A stretch of DNA of 64,000 nucleotides from assembly GCF_014117215.1 (NCBI RefSeq), contig NZ_JACGXS010000002.1, positions 248,001 through 312,000 of the forward strand, given 5' to 3'. Below are positions 41,736 to 49,874 of the stretch, in pieces. The position numbers were made by a program, and so were the translations under genes. The DNA is from Stenotrophomonas tumulicola (GTDB lineage: Bacteria; Pseudomonadota; Gammaproteobacteria; Xanthomonadales; Xanthomonadaceae). Every line of letters begins with the position of its first letter. The stretch's first letter is position 1. Below the pieces are notes generated by a model. The model was not told the origin of the DNA, did no database searches, and saw only the letters and a program-made list of their open reading frames with translations.

Positions 41736-42875
41736 ATGAGCAGCAACACAGCAGGTACGGCAGAAGTACGCGACATCACCGTGGCCGCGGTACGGGGCAA
41801 GGAACAGCCCTTCGCCATCGAACAGGCACGCATCCGTGCGCCGCAGGACGATGAAGTACGGGTCAAGATAGTGGCCACTGGCCTGTGTCATACCGACCTG
41901 ATCGTGCGTGACCAGTACTACCCCGTGCCACTGCCAGCGGTGCTGGGCCACGAAGGTGCCGGGATCGTGGAGGCGGTCGGGCCGAACGTGCGCGAGCTGA
42001 AGCCTGGCGACCACGTGGTGCTGACCTATGGGCAATGCGGCCACTGCAATCCCTGCCGCGGCGGCCATGGTGCTTACTGCCGTGACTTCTTCGCATTGAA
42101 CTTCGGCGGTGACGACGGCCATGGCCATACCGCCATCACCGACGCGAAGGGCGAGCCGCTGCACGACCACTTCTTCGCACAGTCCTCGTTTGCGACCTAT
42201 GCGCTGGCCAGGGAGATCAACGCCATCCGTGTGCCGCAGGATGCGCCGCTGGAACTGCTCGGGCCGCTGGGCTGTGGCATCCAGACCGGTGCTGGCGCGG
42301 TACTCAACTCGCTGAAAGTGCGGTCGGGCAGCAGCTTCGCCAGCTACGGCGCCGGCGCGGTGGGCCTGAGCGCGGTGATGGCAGCCAAGGTCGCCGGCGC
42401 CACCACCATCATTGCCATCGACGTGGTGCCGTCGCGGCTGGAGCTGGCCACGGAGCTCGGTGCCACCCACGTGGTCAACAGCCGGGATGTCGATGTGATC
42501 GAAGCAGTGCGTGGGATCACCGGCGGTGGCGCCGACTTCGCGCTCGAATCCACCGGTCGCCCGGACGTGCTGTCGGCGGGTATCGAAGCACTGGCTGGAC
42601 TGGGCATGATGGGGGTGGTGGGTGCGCCGAAGCTGGGCACCACGGCCAGCTTCGATGTGAACAACCTGTTGTTGGGCGGGCGCAGCATACGCGGCATCGT
42701 CGAAGGTGACAGCGTGCCGCAGGTGTTCATCCCGCAGCTGGTGACGCTGTACCAGCAGGGGCGTTTCCCGTTTGATCGCCTGGTGAAGTTCTATCCGCTG
42801 GAACAGATCAACCAGGCAGCCGAAGACAGCACCAAGGGCATCACGCTCAAGCCGATCCTGCGCATCGCCAGCTGA
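41736..42875 (+). CDS. Zinc-dependent aryl-alcohol dehydrogenase
   Basis: 379-aa MDR enzyme: catalytic zinc Cys in GLCHTDL and His in LGHEGAG, structural zinc Cys cluster CGHCNPCRGG...YC, Rossmann loop GAGAVG. The aryl-alcohol subgroup oxidises benzyl and related alcohols. 19 bases after the ALDH, so co-transcribed; together they turn an aryl alcohol into the acid. Confidence 0.9.
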   Translation: MSSNTAGTAEVRDITVAAVRGKEQPFAIEQARIRAPQDDEVRVKIVATGLCHTDLIVRDQYYPVPLPAVLGHEGAGIVEAVGPNVRELKPGDHVVLTYGQCGHCNPCRGGHGAYCRDFFALNFGGDDGHGHTAITDAKGEPLHDHFFAQSSFATYALAREINAIRVPQDAPLELLGPLGCGIQTGAGAVLNSLKVRSGSSFASYGAGAVGLSAVMAAKVAGATTIIAIDVVPSRLELATELGATHVVNSRDVDVIEAVRGITGGGADFALESTGRPDVLSAGIEALAGLGMMGVVGAPKLGTTASFDVNNLLLGGRSIRGIVEGDSVPQVFIPQLVTLYQQGRFPFDRLVKFYPLEQINQAAEDSTKGITLKPILRIAS

Positions 42876-42968
42876 AACGATGCGTTGCCTTGCCGCCAGC
42901 CGCGGCAAGGTGGCGCAGGTGTACCCTGAGCAGGTCGGCCCGGTGGCCGGCCATGCGGAGGGCAGGCG

Positions 42969-44057
42969 ATGACGATGGCGGAACAGCAGCAACTGGCGGC
43001 GGCGCGCAACGCGTTCGCCGAAGGCGCATCACTGCCGGACGCGCTGCTGCCCGCGCCGTTGCAGCGGTCCTGGCAACGCTCCCGGGACGCGGGCGTGCGC
43101 CCCGGGCAGCAACCGTACTATCCGTCGCTGCATCCCAGCCCCGGACGCCTGGATCACCCGCAGGATCGCCGGCTTGCACGCTGCGTGCAGCCAGAGCTCG
43201 AACAGCTGTGGGCGGCATTCGGTGCGCGTGGCTGGACGATGTTCTGTGCCAACCGCGATGGGCTGGTGATCGCGCAACGCGCACACGGCCTCGAAGATGC
43301 GTCGTTGCTGCTGCCCATCGAAGTGGGGCGCCGGCTGGGCGAGGCGGAGATCGGCACCACCGCGCCAGCCGTCAGCGTGGCGGACGACGCGCCAGCGCTG
43401 GTGCGTGGCAACGAACATTACCTGCAATGCTTCGCGTCGATATTCTGCCTGAGCGAGCCGCTGCACGATCTGCAGGGCGAGGTATGCGGGGCGATCGACA
43501 TCACCGGCCTGGGTGAGCGCGACCCGGGGCTGCTGCATGGATACTTCCGGCAGGCTGCGTTGGCCAGCGAGAACCGCATGTTCGGCGTGCTGAACGACGT
43601 GCACCTGCTGGCCGTGCAACATGATCCACGCTGGCTGGACTCGCCGCTGCAGGGATTGCTGGCGGTGCAGGAAGACGGCCGGTTGCGTGCCGCCAACAGG
43701 GTGGCGCGGCGGTTGCTCGGGCTGCCACGACGCGGCCCGGTACCGTTGCTGATGCTCGATGAAGTCTTCCAGGGCGCGAGCCACGGCCAGCGTCGCCGGT
43801 TGCTGCAGCCCGGCCCGGCGCACAGGGTGCTGCACGGCGAGGGCAGTGCCGTGTTCGTGCAGCAGCTGAGGGCGCCGCGCCGCGTGCGCAGCGCGACCGC
43901 AGCGAAGGCGCCCACTGCATCGCCTGCACAACCGCTACGCGACCAGCGCCGCGATGCGGCGCGGCGTACCGTGCACGCCGCCGATGGCAACATCAGCCTG
44001 GCCGCTCGCCAACTGGGGATCTCGCGCACCACGCTGTACACCCTGCTGCGCGCCTGA
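42969..44057 (+). CDS. AcoR-like GAF/Fis-type regulator without AAA+ domain
   Basis: 362 aa resembling the ends of AcoR-type sigma-54 activators: the N-terminal segment RSWQRSRDAGV, a GAF-like sensory part (about 80-200, GRRLGEAEIGTTAPAVSV, GEVCGAIDITG), a PAS-like stretch, and a C-terminal Fis HTH (about 325-362, ISLAARQLGISRTTLYTLL). The ~240-residue AAA+ module with GAFTGA is absent and replaced by a short Ala/Arg/Pro-rich linker, so it cannot activate sigma-54 in the usual way. Located after the aryl-alcohol and aldehyde dehydrogenase genes, which it likely regulates. The stop TGA is on a half-copy of the long palindrome. Confidence 0.8.
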   Translation: MTMAEQQQLAAARNAFAEGASLPDALLPAPLQRSWQRSRDAGVRPGQQPYYPSLHPSPGRLDHPQDRRLARCVQPELEQLWAAFGARGWTMFCANRDGLVIAQRAHGLEDASLLLPIEVGRRLGEAEIGTTAPAVSVADDAPALVRGNEHYLQCFASIFCLSEPLHDLQGEVCGAIDITGLGERDPGLLHGYFRQAALASENRMFGVLNDVHLLAVQHDPRWLDSPLQGLLAVQEDGRLRAANRVARRLLGLPRRGPVPLLMLDEVFQGASHGQRRRLLQPGPAHRVLHGEGSAVFVQQLRAPRRVRSATAAKAPTASPAQPLRDQRRDAARRTVHAADGNISLAARQLGISRTTLYTLLRA

Positions 44058-44076
44058 AAAAGGGGACGGAGGGGAT
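44057..44076 (+). repeat. Half copy of the long palindrome (copy 4)
   Basis: AAAAAGGGGACGGAGGGGAT, one arm only, at the convergent ends of the AcoR-like gene and yajQ. The second arm is missing and yajQ coding sequence starts immediately, so deletion of the other arm, or an insertion that used only one arm, is possible. Confidence 0.8.
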
Positions 44077-44558
44077 CAGTCGCGGAAGTTGTCGAACTGC
44101 AGTGGCAGCTCGAAATCGCTCTTCTTCAGCAGCGCGATGGCGTCCTGCAGGTCGTCGCGCTTCTTGCCGGTCACGCGCAGCTTGTCGCCGTTGATCTGGC
44201 TGTCCACCTTCAGCTTGGCTTCCTTCAGCTTGGCCGCGATCTGCTTGGCGATCTTCTGTTCGATGCCCTGCTTGACGGTGATCTTCTGCCGCGCGCCCGC
44301 CACGTTGGTCTCCACATCGCCGAAGTCCAGGCTCTTGGTGTCGATCTGGCGGGCGGCCATCCGCGCACGCAGGATGTCGGTCATCTGCCCCAGCTGGAAC
44401 TCGCTTGGCGCGGACTGCGAGATCACGTCGCCTTCCAGTTCGAACTTCGCCACTACGCCCTTGAAATCAAAGCGGGTGGTGAGTTCACGGTTGGCCTGGT
44501 CCACAGCGTTGACCAGCTCGTGTTTGTCCACTTCGGAGACGACGTCGAAAGAAGGCAT
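44076..44558 (-). CDS. yajQ: YajQ family cyclic di-GMP-binding protein
   Basis: 160 aa, complete YajQ/UPF0234 protein (MPSFDVVSEVDKHELVNAVD... to ...FELPLQFDNFRD). In Xanthomonas and Stenotrophomonas relatives members of this family bind cyclic di-GMP and control virulence and biofilm traits; the role here is inferred from that work. AGGAG precedes the ATG at 44558; the upstream in-frame extension was rejected. Confidence 0.94.
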   Translation of the reverse strand: MPSFDVVSEVDKHELVNAVDQANRELTTRFDFKGVVAKFELEGDVISQSAPSEFQLGQMTDILRARMAARQIDTKSLDFGDVETNVAGARQKITVKQGIEQKIAKQIAAKLKEAKLKVDSQINGDKLRVTGKKRDDLQDAIALLKKSDFELPLQFDNFRD

Positions 44559-44603
44559 GGGGATACTCCTGGATTCAGTGCCGACCATTCTACCCAACCG
44601 GCC

Positions 44604-44633
44604 TTGGAACGCCGCCGTGGCCGGCGCGATAAT
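44604..44633 (+). promoter_or_regulatory. Promoter of the DMT transporter gene, probably leaderless
   Basis: TTGGAA (44604-44609), 18-base spacer, GATAAT (44628-44633). The start codon begins only five bases after the -10, so transcription would begin at the A of the ATG. Confidence 0.6.
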
Positions 44634-44638
44634 AGGCC

Positions 44639-45535
44639 ATGAACACGCACCGCTCACCTTCGCGCGCCGTGGCCTGGATGGTCGCGGCGGTCGCCTGCTT
44701 TTCGCTGATGGATGCTGGCATGAAGCAGCTGTCCGTTGCCTACCCGTCGCTGCAGGTCACCTTCCTGCGCGGGGCCGCCTCGTTGCCGTTCGTACTGGTG
44801 TGGGTACTTGCCAGTGCGGGCCCGCGTTCGCTCATCCCGCGGCGCTGGGGCCTGCACCTGCTGCGCGGCCTGTTGGGCATGGTGATGATCGGCTGCTTCG
44901 TATTCGCCCTGCGCGACCTGCCGCTTTCAACCGCCTACAGCATCTACTTCGTGGCCCCATTGATCGTCGCGGCGCTGTCGGTGCCACTGCTGGGCGAGCG
45001 CGTGGGGCCGCGCCGCTGGGTGGCCATCGGCATCGGCCTGCTTGGCGTGATCGTCGTTCTGCGGCCCGGCGGCGAAGGCTTCATCTCGATCCCTGGCCTG
45101 ATGGTGCTGGCGGCGGCCACCGCCTATGCCGTGGCGGCGATCACCGTCAGCCTGCTCACCCGTACCGATACCTCGCAATCGATGGTGGTGTGGTTCCTGG
45201 TGATCATGGCCATCGGTGCTGGCCTGCTGGCATGGCCGGAATGGGTGCCGATGCAACTGGCCGACGCGCCGCTGGTCGCCGGCATGGGGCTGGCCGGTGC
45301 GTTGGGGCAGATTGCGCTGACCCGCGCGTTCCAGCTTGGCGAGGCGTCGATGATCGCGCCGCTGGAATACACCGGCCTGGTCTGGGTGATCGGCTGGGAC
45401 CTGCTGTTCTGGCAGCAACTGCCGGATGCCTTCACCTGGGCGGGGGCGGCCATCATCATGGCGTCCGGGCTGTATCTGCTGCATCGCGAACGGGTCAACC
45501 GCCAGCAGCCGCCGATGCCGCTCGACCATCCCTGA
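44639..45535 (+). CDS. DMT superfamily permease (EamA family)
   Basis: 298-aa inner-membrane protein with ten predicted helices arranged as two EamA repeats (MVAAVACFSLMDAGMKQLSV..., LPLSTAYSIYFVAPLIVAAL; second repeat AYAVAAITVSLLTRT...). EamA transporters export metabolites such as amino acids or nucleosides; the substrate is unknown. Divergent from yajQ by 80 bases. Confidence 0.88.
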   Translation: MNTHRSPSRAVAWMVAAVACFSLMDAGMKQLSVAYPSLQVTFLRGAASLPFVLVWVLASAGPRSLIPRRWGLHLLRGLLGMVMIGCFVFALRDLPLSTAYSIYFVAPLIVAALSVPLLGERVGPRRWVAIGIGLLGVIVVLRPGGEGFISIPGLMVLAAATAYAVAAITVSLLTRTDTSQSMVVWFLVIMAIGAGLLAWPEWVPMQLADAPLVAGMGLAGALGQIALTRAFQLGEASMIAPLEYTGLVWVIGWDLLFWQQLPDAFTWAGAAIIMASGLYLLHRERVNRQQPPMPLDHP

Positions 45536-45573
45536 GCCAGGTCCCGCATGGGGAGTGCCCCACGCCAGCGCAG

Positions 45574-47145
45574 TCAACCAATCCTGTCCATGATCCGTGC
45601 GTTGACCTGTATCAGTGCTGCGCGTATGTGATCGGTGAGTGCCTGGGTCCGGGTGGCCAGGCGATCCAGCCCGACAATCCGCAGCGTGTGGATGGCCGGC
45701 AGCAGCGTGGACAGCCTGAGCATCGCATCGCGTTGCCGTATCAGCTTCGAATGCATGCCACGCAGGTTTCCGTGCAGCGTCAGCAGGCAGTCGGCGAAGG
45801 CACAAAGGTCCGCCGAGGGGACCGCCGCCAGCGTCCGTGTCGAGGTCAGGGACTGCGTAGCGGCTTCCACGCTGGTCAACGTCTGCGTGCTGGGCCTGAT
45901 GGCAGCGCACGCGGCAATCTGCACGCCACGTGGCGCGCTGCGTGGCGTGATCGGGCTGGGAAGGTCAGGCACATTGCGAATTTTCCGTGGCTTGTCGCCA
46001 TGCGGCGTGGGCGCCGCAGTGGTCTCTGCCCTGTCCAGTTCCAGCATCGTGGCCAGCCAGGGGCCGAGCGGCGTGTCCTTGCCTGCGAAGCGTTGCAGAT
46101 CAGCGATGGCCTCGGGCGATAGCACATCGAGTGCGGAAGCTGGCGTGGCATTGCCACCCGCCTCACGCCACAGCAGGCTTTCCAGCAGGTTGTCACCGTC
46201 CGGTCCCTGGTGCTGTTGGAGGTATTGCAGCGCCTGCAGCACAGCGTCGGGATCCGGTGATGCAGGTGGGGGCGGTGACGTGCCTGGCGTCGCCGGCGGC
46301 AGTGGTTCCCCCCAAGGGGCCATCGCTGCCCATAAAATCGTGGCCGTGGTCAGCAAGGCCGCGCCGGATGCCGCCACCACCCTTGGCGGCGACAGCAGGC
46401 GCTGGCCGCCCGCCAGTGCACCGCCGGTCGCCCCGGTCATCAACGCCTGCTGCTGGTCGGCGGCCGAAGCCCGGGTGGACTGCGCCTGCGTGGCCAGCAG
46501 CAGCCCTGCGCTGGCTGCCTGCAATGCGCCGCGTGTCCGCAGGCGCGCGCCGGGTACGGCCTTGCCAGCATCTGCGGCCGATGCCTGGCGCGACCCGGTG
46601 CTGGCGCCCCGCCATGCTTCGTCCTCATCCGGGCCTTGCACCTTGCGTGCATCGCGGCGGCAGGTATCGCGGGCGATGTCGCGGGTGGCGCGTGCTGATA
46701 CGGCCTGTTCGAAGATATCCACGGTGCGTGTCCATGGCGGCCGGGCGAGCAGTTGTTCATGCAGGGCGCGATATCCCGCGCTGGCCTGCGTTGAGAGCTG
46801 GGTATCGACCCGTTCGACAAGCGCGCGATGGCTGGCCAGGTCAGCGATCAATGCATCGGGCCTGGCGTCAGCACCGTGATCGCGGGCCAGGCCGGCCAGG
46901 AACAGTTGGCTGGCGGAAGGATGGTGGGTCAACAGGCGGCGCGCGTGCGCCAGGTCCTCTGGATACCGCGTCACCGGTGCGGACGGCGGCGCCGGCGGCA
47001 TTGCAGCGTGCGCCAAGGTAGTGTTGGCCAGTGCCATGGGCGGCGTCGTCGCCGATCGCAGGCGGTGCCGGGTGTGCGGCGGCAGCGGGGCGCTGTCCAT
47101 CCGGGGTATGGAACGGGCGGGAGACGCATGAAGGGCGTGTGGCAT
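45574..47145 (-). CDS. Unrecognised protein A, large member of a paired family
   Basis: 523 aa, no known family recognised. N-terminal 60 residues are rich in Ala, Pro, Ser, His and Arg; a helical segment follows (65-175); two hydrophobic stretches at about 206-219 and 256-277 (VVAASGAALLTTATILWAAM) could form a membrane hairpin; a Pro-rich linker (280-299) leads to a C-terminal region. Residues about 407-518 resemble 129-239 of protein B next door. No N-terminal signal peptide. AGGAA before the ATG at 47145. Follows gene B by 31 bases, so likely one operon. The composition resembles secreted effectors or translocators, but this is only a suggestion. Confidence 0.6.
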   Translation of the reverse strand: MPHALHASPARSIPRMDSAPLPPHTRHRLRSATTPPMALANTTLAHAAMPPAPPSAPVTRYPEDLAHARRLLTHHPSASQLFLAGLARDHGADARPDALIADLASHRALVERVDTQLSTQASAGYRALHEQLLARPPWTRTVDIFEQAVSARATRDIARDTCRRDARKVQGPDEDEAWRGASTGSRQASAADAGKAVPGARLRTRGALQAASAGLLLATQAQSTRASAADQQQALMTGATGGALAGGQRLLSPPRVVAASGAALLTTATILWAAMAPWGEPLPPATPGTSPPPPASPDPDAVLQALQYLQQHQGPDGDNLLESLLWREAGGNATPASALDVLSPEAIADLQRFAGKDTPLGPWLATMLELDRAETTAAPTPHGDKPRKIRNVPDLPSPITPRSAPRGVQIAACAAIRPSTQTLTSVEAATQSLTSTRTLAAVPSADLCAFADCLLTLHGNLRGMHSKLIRQRDAMLRLSTLLPAIHTLRIVGLDRLATRTQALTDHIRAALIQVNARIMDRIG

Positions 47146-47176
47146 GGCATCGTTCCTGGATGGCAATGTGCAGGGA

Positions 47177-47911
47177 TCAGAGGGTTTCGCTGTGGATCCG
47201 CGCGTTGATGACGTCCAGGGCATCCACCAGGTGTTGTTGCAGGACGTGTGCGTGATGGGCCAGGTGCATCAACGCATTGAGAACGAGCCGCTGCAAGCGC
47301 GGGACGAGCATGCTCCGGATGACCGTGGCACTGTTCGCTTCAAGTTCGGCGGCCATTTTGCCCAAGGCATCACGTTGGCCGCGCAGGCAGCCGGCGAAGG
47401 TGCCGAGCTTGTCCGCAGGAACCGCCTGCAGTTCGCTGGCGGTGGTCAAGGCGTGCATGCGGTGGACGACGCTGCTGAAGGGCAGCCCGGTCGGATCGAT
47501 CGCCCGGCATCGCATGAAGTGGGTGCCATGGGTTTCAATGCCGTAGGCCTCCTGCGATGAGGTGTCATCGACGCTGCGGATGTGGCGCAGCGTACGCGCG
47601 GTCGAATCGGATGTCGGCACGGGAGTGGCCTCGTCCAGTTCCTGCAGCGTGGCCTGTAGCAGGCAAAGCGCGGCGTGGCCACCAGCCAGCCGTGCCAGGT
47701 CGGCCGTGGCGCCGTCGCCCGTGCCTGCGTTGCCCGAACGGAAGAAGGGGAGCCGGGACGACGCCTGCGGGGCAGCTGTCCCGTGCGGCCGGCCGTTGCT
47801 GACGCCGACAACGTCAATGGCGCGTTCAGCACGGCCGGCCGTCATCGGCCAAAGCGGCGCAGGAGACGCCGCTACAGCGGGTATCGCGGACGCGAGGAGG
47901 GGGTAGGGCAT
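47177..47911 (-). CDS. Unrecognised protein B, small member of the pair
   Basis: 244 aa, no known family recognised. N-terminus MPYPLLASAIPAVAAS is Ala/Pro-rich; the middle is low in complexity; the C-terminal region 129-239 matches protein A (shared pattern C-x-A-I-x-P, then S-V-x8-L-T, AVPA, and a final LxxxxVINARI). ATG 47911 has GGAG at 8 bases; the frame extends far upstream but overlaps metN in antisense and is rejected. First gene of the pair; reads away from metN with a 192-base gap. Confidence 0.6.
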   Translation of the reverse strand: MPYPLLASAIPAVAASPAPLWPMTAGRAERAIDVVGVSNGRPHGTAAPQASSRLPFFRSGNAGTGDGATADLARLAGGHAALCLLQATLQELDEATPVPTSDSTARTLRHIRSVDDTSSQEAYGIETHGTHFMRCRAIDPTGLPFSSVVHRMHALTTASELQAVPADKLGTFAGCLRGQRDALGKMAAELEANSATVIRSMLVPRLQRLVLNALMHLAHHAHVLQQHLVDALDVINARIHSETL

Positions 47912-48103
47912 GCTGCTGGCTCCGGTTTGGCAACGATCGACGTTTCCATTGATACGCCCAAGGGGGGCGGCAGGCTTGCAGCGATCACTCATCACGGGCC
48001 TTAGAACCATACGGAATATCATTCGTCGTTCCGGCACAGGCGGACGGCCGCCTGCACTGGTAGGCTTCACGCCCCCATGTCGCCCCTCCGGTGAGCTGTC
48101 CCC
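47912..48103. other. 192-base divergent intergenic region
   Basis: Between gene B (minus) and metN (plus). No SAM riboswitch, no clear MetJ or MetR box and no strong promoter was seen; the last 60 bases are GC-rich and precede metN's GTG start. Confidence 0.4.
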
Positions 48104-49111
48104 GTGATCGAGTTCCAGCGCCTGCACAAATCCTATGCCGTGGCCGGCCGCGCCGTCAGTGCGCTGCAGCCATTGGACCTGACCATCGAGGCCGGTGAAG
48201 TCTTCGGCATCATTGGGCATTCCGGCGCTGGTAAATCGACCCTGATCCGCATGATCAACCGGCTGGAGGAACCGACCGGGGGCCGGCTGGTGATCGGCGG
48301 CGAGGACGTGACCGCACTGGACGCTGATGGGCTGCGCACGCTGCGTCGTCGTATCGGCATGATCTTCCAGCACTTCAACCTGCTGTCCTCGCGGACCGTC
48401 GCCGGCAATGTGGCGTTTCCGCTGGAGCTGGCCGGGGCCTCGCGCGCGGAGATCGACAGGCGCGTGGCTGAACTGCTGGACATGGTCGGCCTGCAGGTAC
48501 ATGCCGAGAAGTACCCGGCGCAGCTGTCCGGTGGCCAGAAGCAGCGTGTCGGCATTGCCCGCGCGCTGGCAACCCGCCCGCAGATACTGCTCTGCGACGA
48601 AGCCACCAGCGCCCTGGACCCGCAGACCACCGCGTCGGTGCTGGCGCTGCTGTCGAAGATCAACCGCGAACTTGGCCTGACCATCGTGCTGATCACCCAC
48701 GAAATGGATGTGATCCGTCGCGTCTGCGATCGTGTCGCGGTGCTCGACGCTGGCCAGCTGGTTGAAACCGGTCCGGTCACCGAGGTCTTCCTGCACCCGC
48801 AACATCCGACCACGCGGCGTTTCGTCAGCGAATCGGAGCATATCGATGAAGGTGAGCTGCACCGCGACTTCGGCGTCGTGCAGGGCCGCATCGTGCGGCT
48901 GACCTTCCTGGGGGCTGATACCTACCAGCCCCTGCTCGGCAGCGTCGCACGGCAGACCGGGGTCGACTACAACATCCTGTCCGGGCGGATCGATCGGATC
49001 AAGGACACGCCGTATGGGCAACTGGTCGTTTCGCTGGTTGGCGGCGATCAATCCGCCGCGCAGCAGGCTTTTGCCGATGCGGGCGTTCACGTGGAGGAAC
49101 TGCGCCGATGA
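48104..49111 (+). CDS. metN: Methionine ABC transporter ATP-binding protein
   Basis: 335 aa: Walker [10 protein letters not shown], signature LSGGQKQR, Walker [12 protein letters not shown], and a C-terminal NIL domain (about 255-335, [16 protein letters not shown]) that senses intracellular methionine to inhibit transport. The first base is in a GTG start. The stop overlaps metI by ATGA. metQ lies far away at 859. Confidence 0.95.
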   Translation: MIEFQRLHKSYAVAGRAVSALQPLDLTIEAGEVFGIIGHSGAGKSTLIRMINRLEEPTGGRLVIGGEDVTALDADGLRTLRRRIGMIFQHFNLLSSRTVAGNVAFPLELAGASRAEIDRRVAELLDMVGLQVHAEKYPAQLSGGQKQRVGIARALATRPQILLCDEATSALDPQTTASVLALLSKINRELGLTIVLITHEMDVIRRVCDRVAVLDAGQLVETGPVTEVFLHPQHPTTRRFVSESEHIDEGELHRDFGVVQGRIVRLTFLGADTYQPLLGSVARQTGVDYNILSGRIDRIKDTPYGQLVVSLVGGDQSAAQQAFADAGVHVEELRR

Positions 49112-49797
49112 TCATCGCCACCGCAGGCGGGTTCTTCCGCCATCTGGACGCCGGCAAGTGGTCCGATATCGGCCAGGCCACCATCGACACGCTGTTGATG
49201 CTGGCGGGCTCGCTGCCCCTGACGCTGGCCATCGGGCTGCCGCTGGGCGTGCTGCTCTATCTGTTCGGTGCACCGCAGATGAAGCGCCGCCCCGCGCTGT
49301 ACGGCGTGCTGGCACTGCTGGTGAACCTGCTGCGTTCGGTACCTTTCATCATTTTGATGATCGTGCTGATTCCGGTCACGCTGGCGCTGATGGGAACATC
49401 GCTGGGCGTGCGTGGCGCCATCGTGCCGCTGGTGATCGGTGCAGCGCCGTTCTATGCACGGCTGGTGGAAACGGCACTGCGCGAAGTAGACCGTGGAGTG
49501 ATCGAGGCCACGCAGGCAATGGGTGCCACGACCTGGCAACTGGTGACCCGGGTGCTGTTGCCCGAGGCGCGTCCGGGCCTGATCGCGGGCGCCACGGTAA
49601 CCACGGTAGCGCTGATCGGCTTCACCGCGATGGGCGGTGCCATTGGCTCCGGCGGCCTGGGTGACCTGGCATTCCGCGATGGCTACCAGCGTTCGCATAC
49701 CGACGTCGCACTGGTCACCGTCGTCTTGTTGCTGGTGCTGGTGCAACTGCTGCAGATGCTGGGCGACCGGTTGGTCGCCCATTACAGCCGGAAATAG
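49108..49797 (+). CDS. metI: Methionine ABC transporter permease
   Basis: 229-aa inner-membrane permease with five helices and the EAA coupling loop ([26 protein letters not shown]). Overlaps metN by four bases, so the two are coupled. MetQ would supply the periplasmic substrate capture. Confidence 0.95.
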   Translation: MIIATAGGFFRHLDAGKWSDIGQATIDTLLMLAGSLPLTLAIGLPLGVLLYLFGAPQMKRRPALYGVLALLVNLLRSVPFIILMIVLIPVTLALMGTSLGVRGAIVPLVIGAAPFYARLVETALREVDRGVIEATQAMGATTWQLVTRVLLPEARPGLIAGATVTTVALIGFTAMGGAIGSGGLGDLAFRDGYQRSHTDVALVTVVLLLVLVQLLQMLGDRLVAHYSRK

Positions 49798-49874
49798 CAT
49801 CGGGATGATGCAGGCCCTTCCAAGGGAGAAACGACCGGCCCAGGACGAGCCGGTCGCAAACAGCCGGGCTCCCC

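Noticed and set aside
47912..49090. Upstream extension of unknown gene B opposite metN
   Set aside because: It is antisense to metN, a certain gene, and lacks a start signal; ATG 47911 with GGAG is better.
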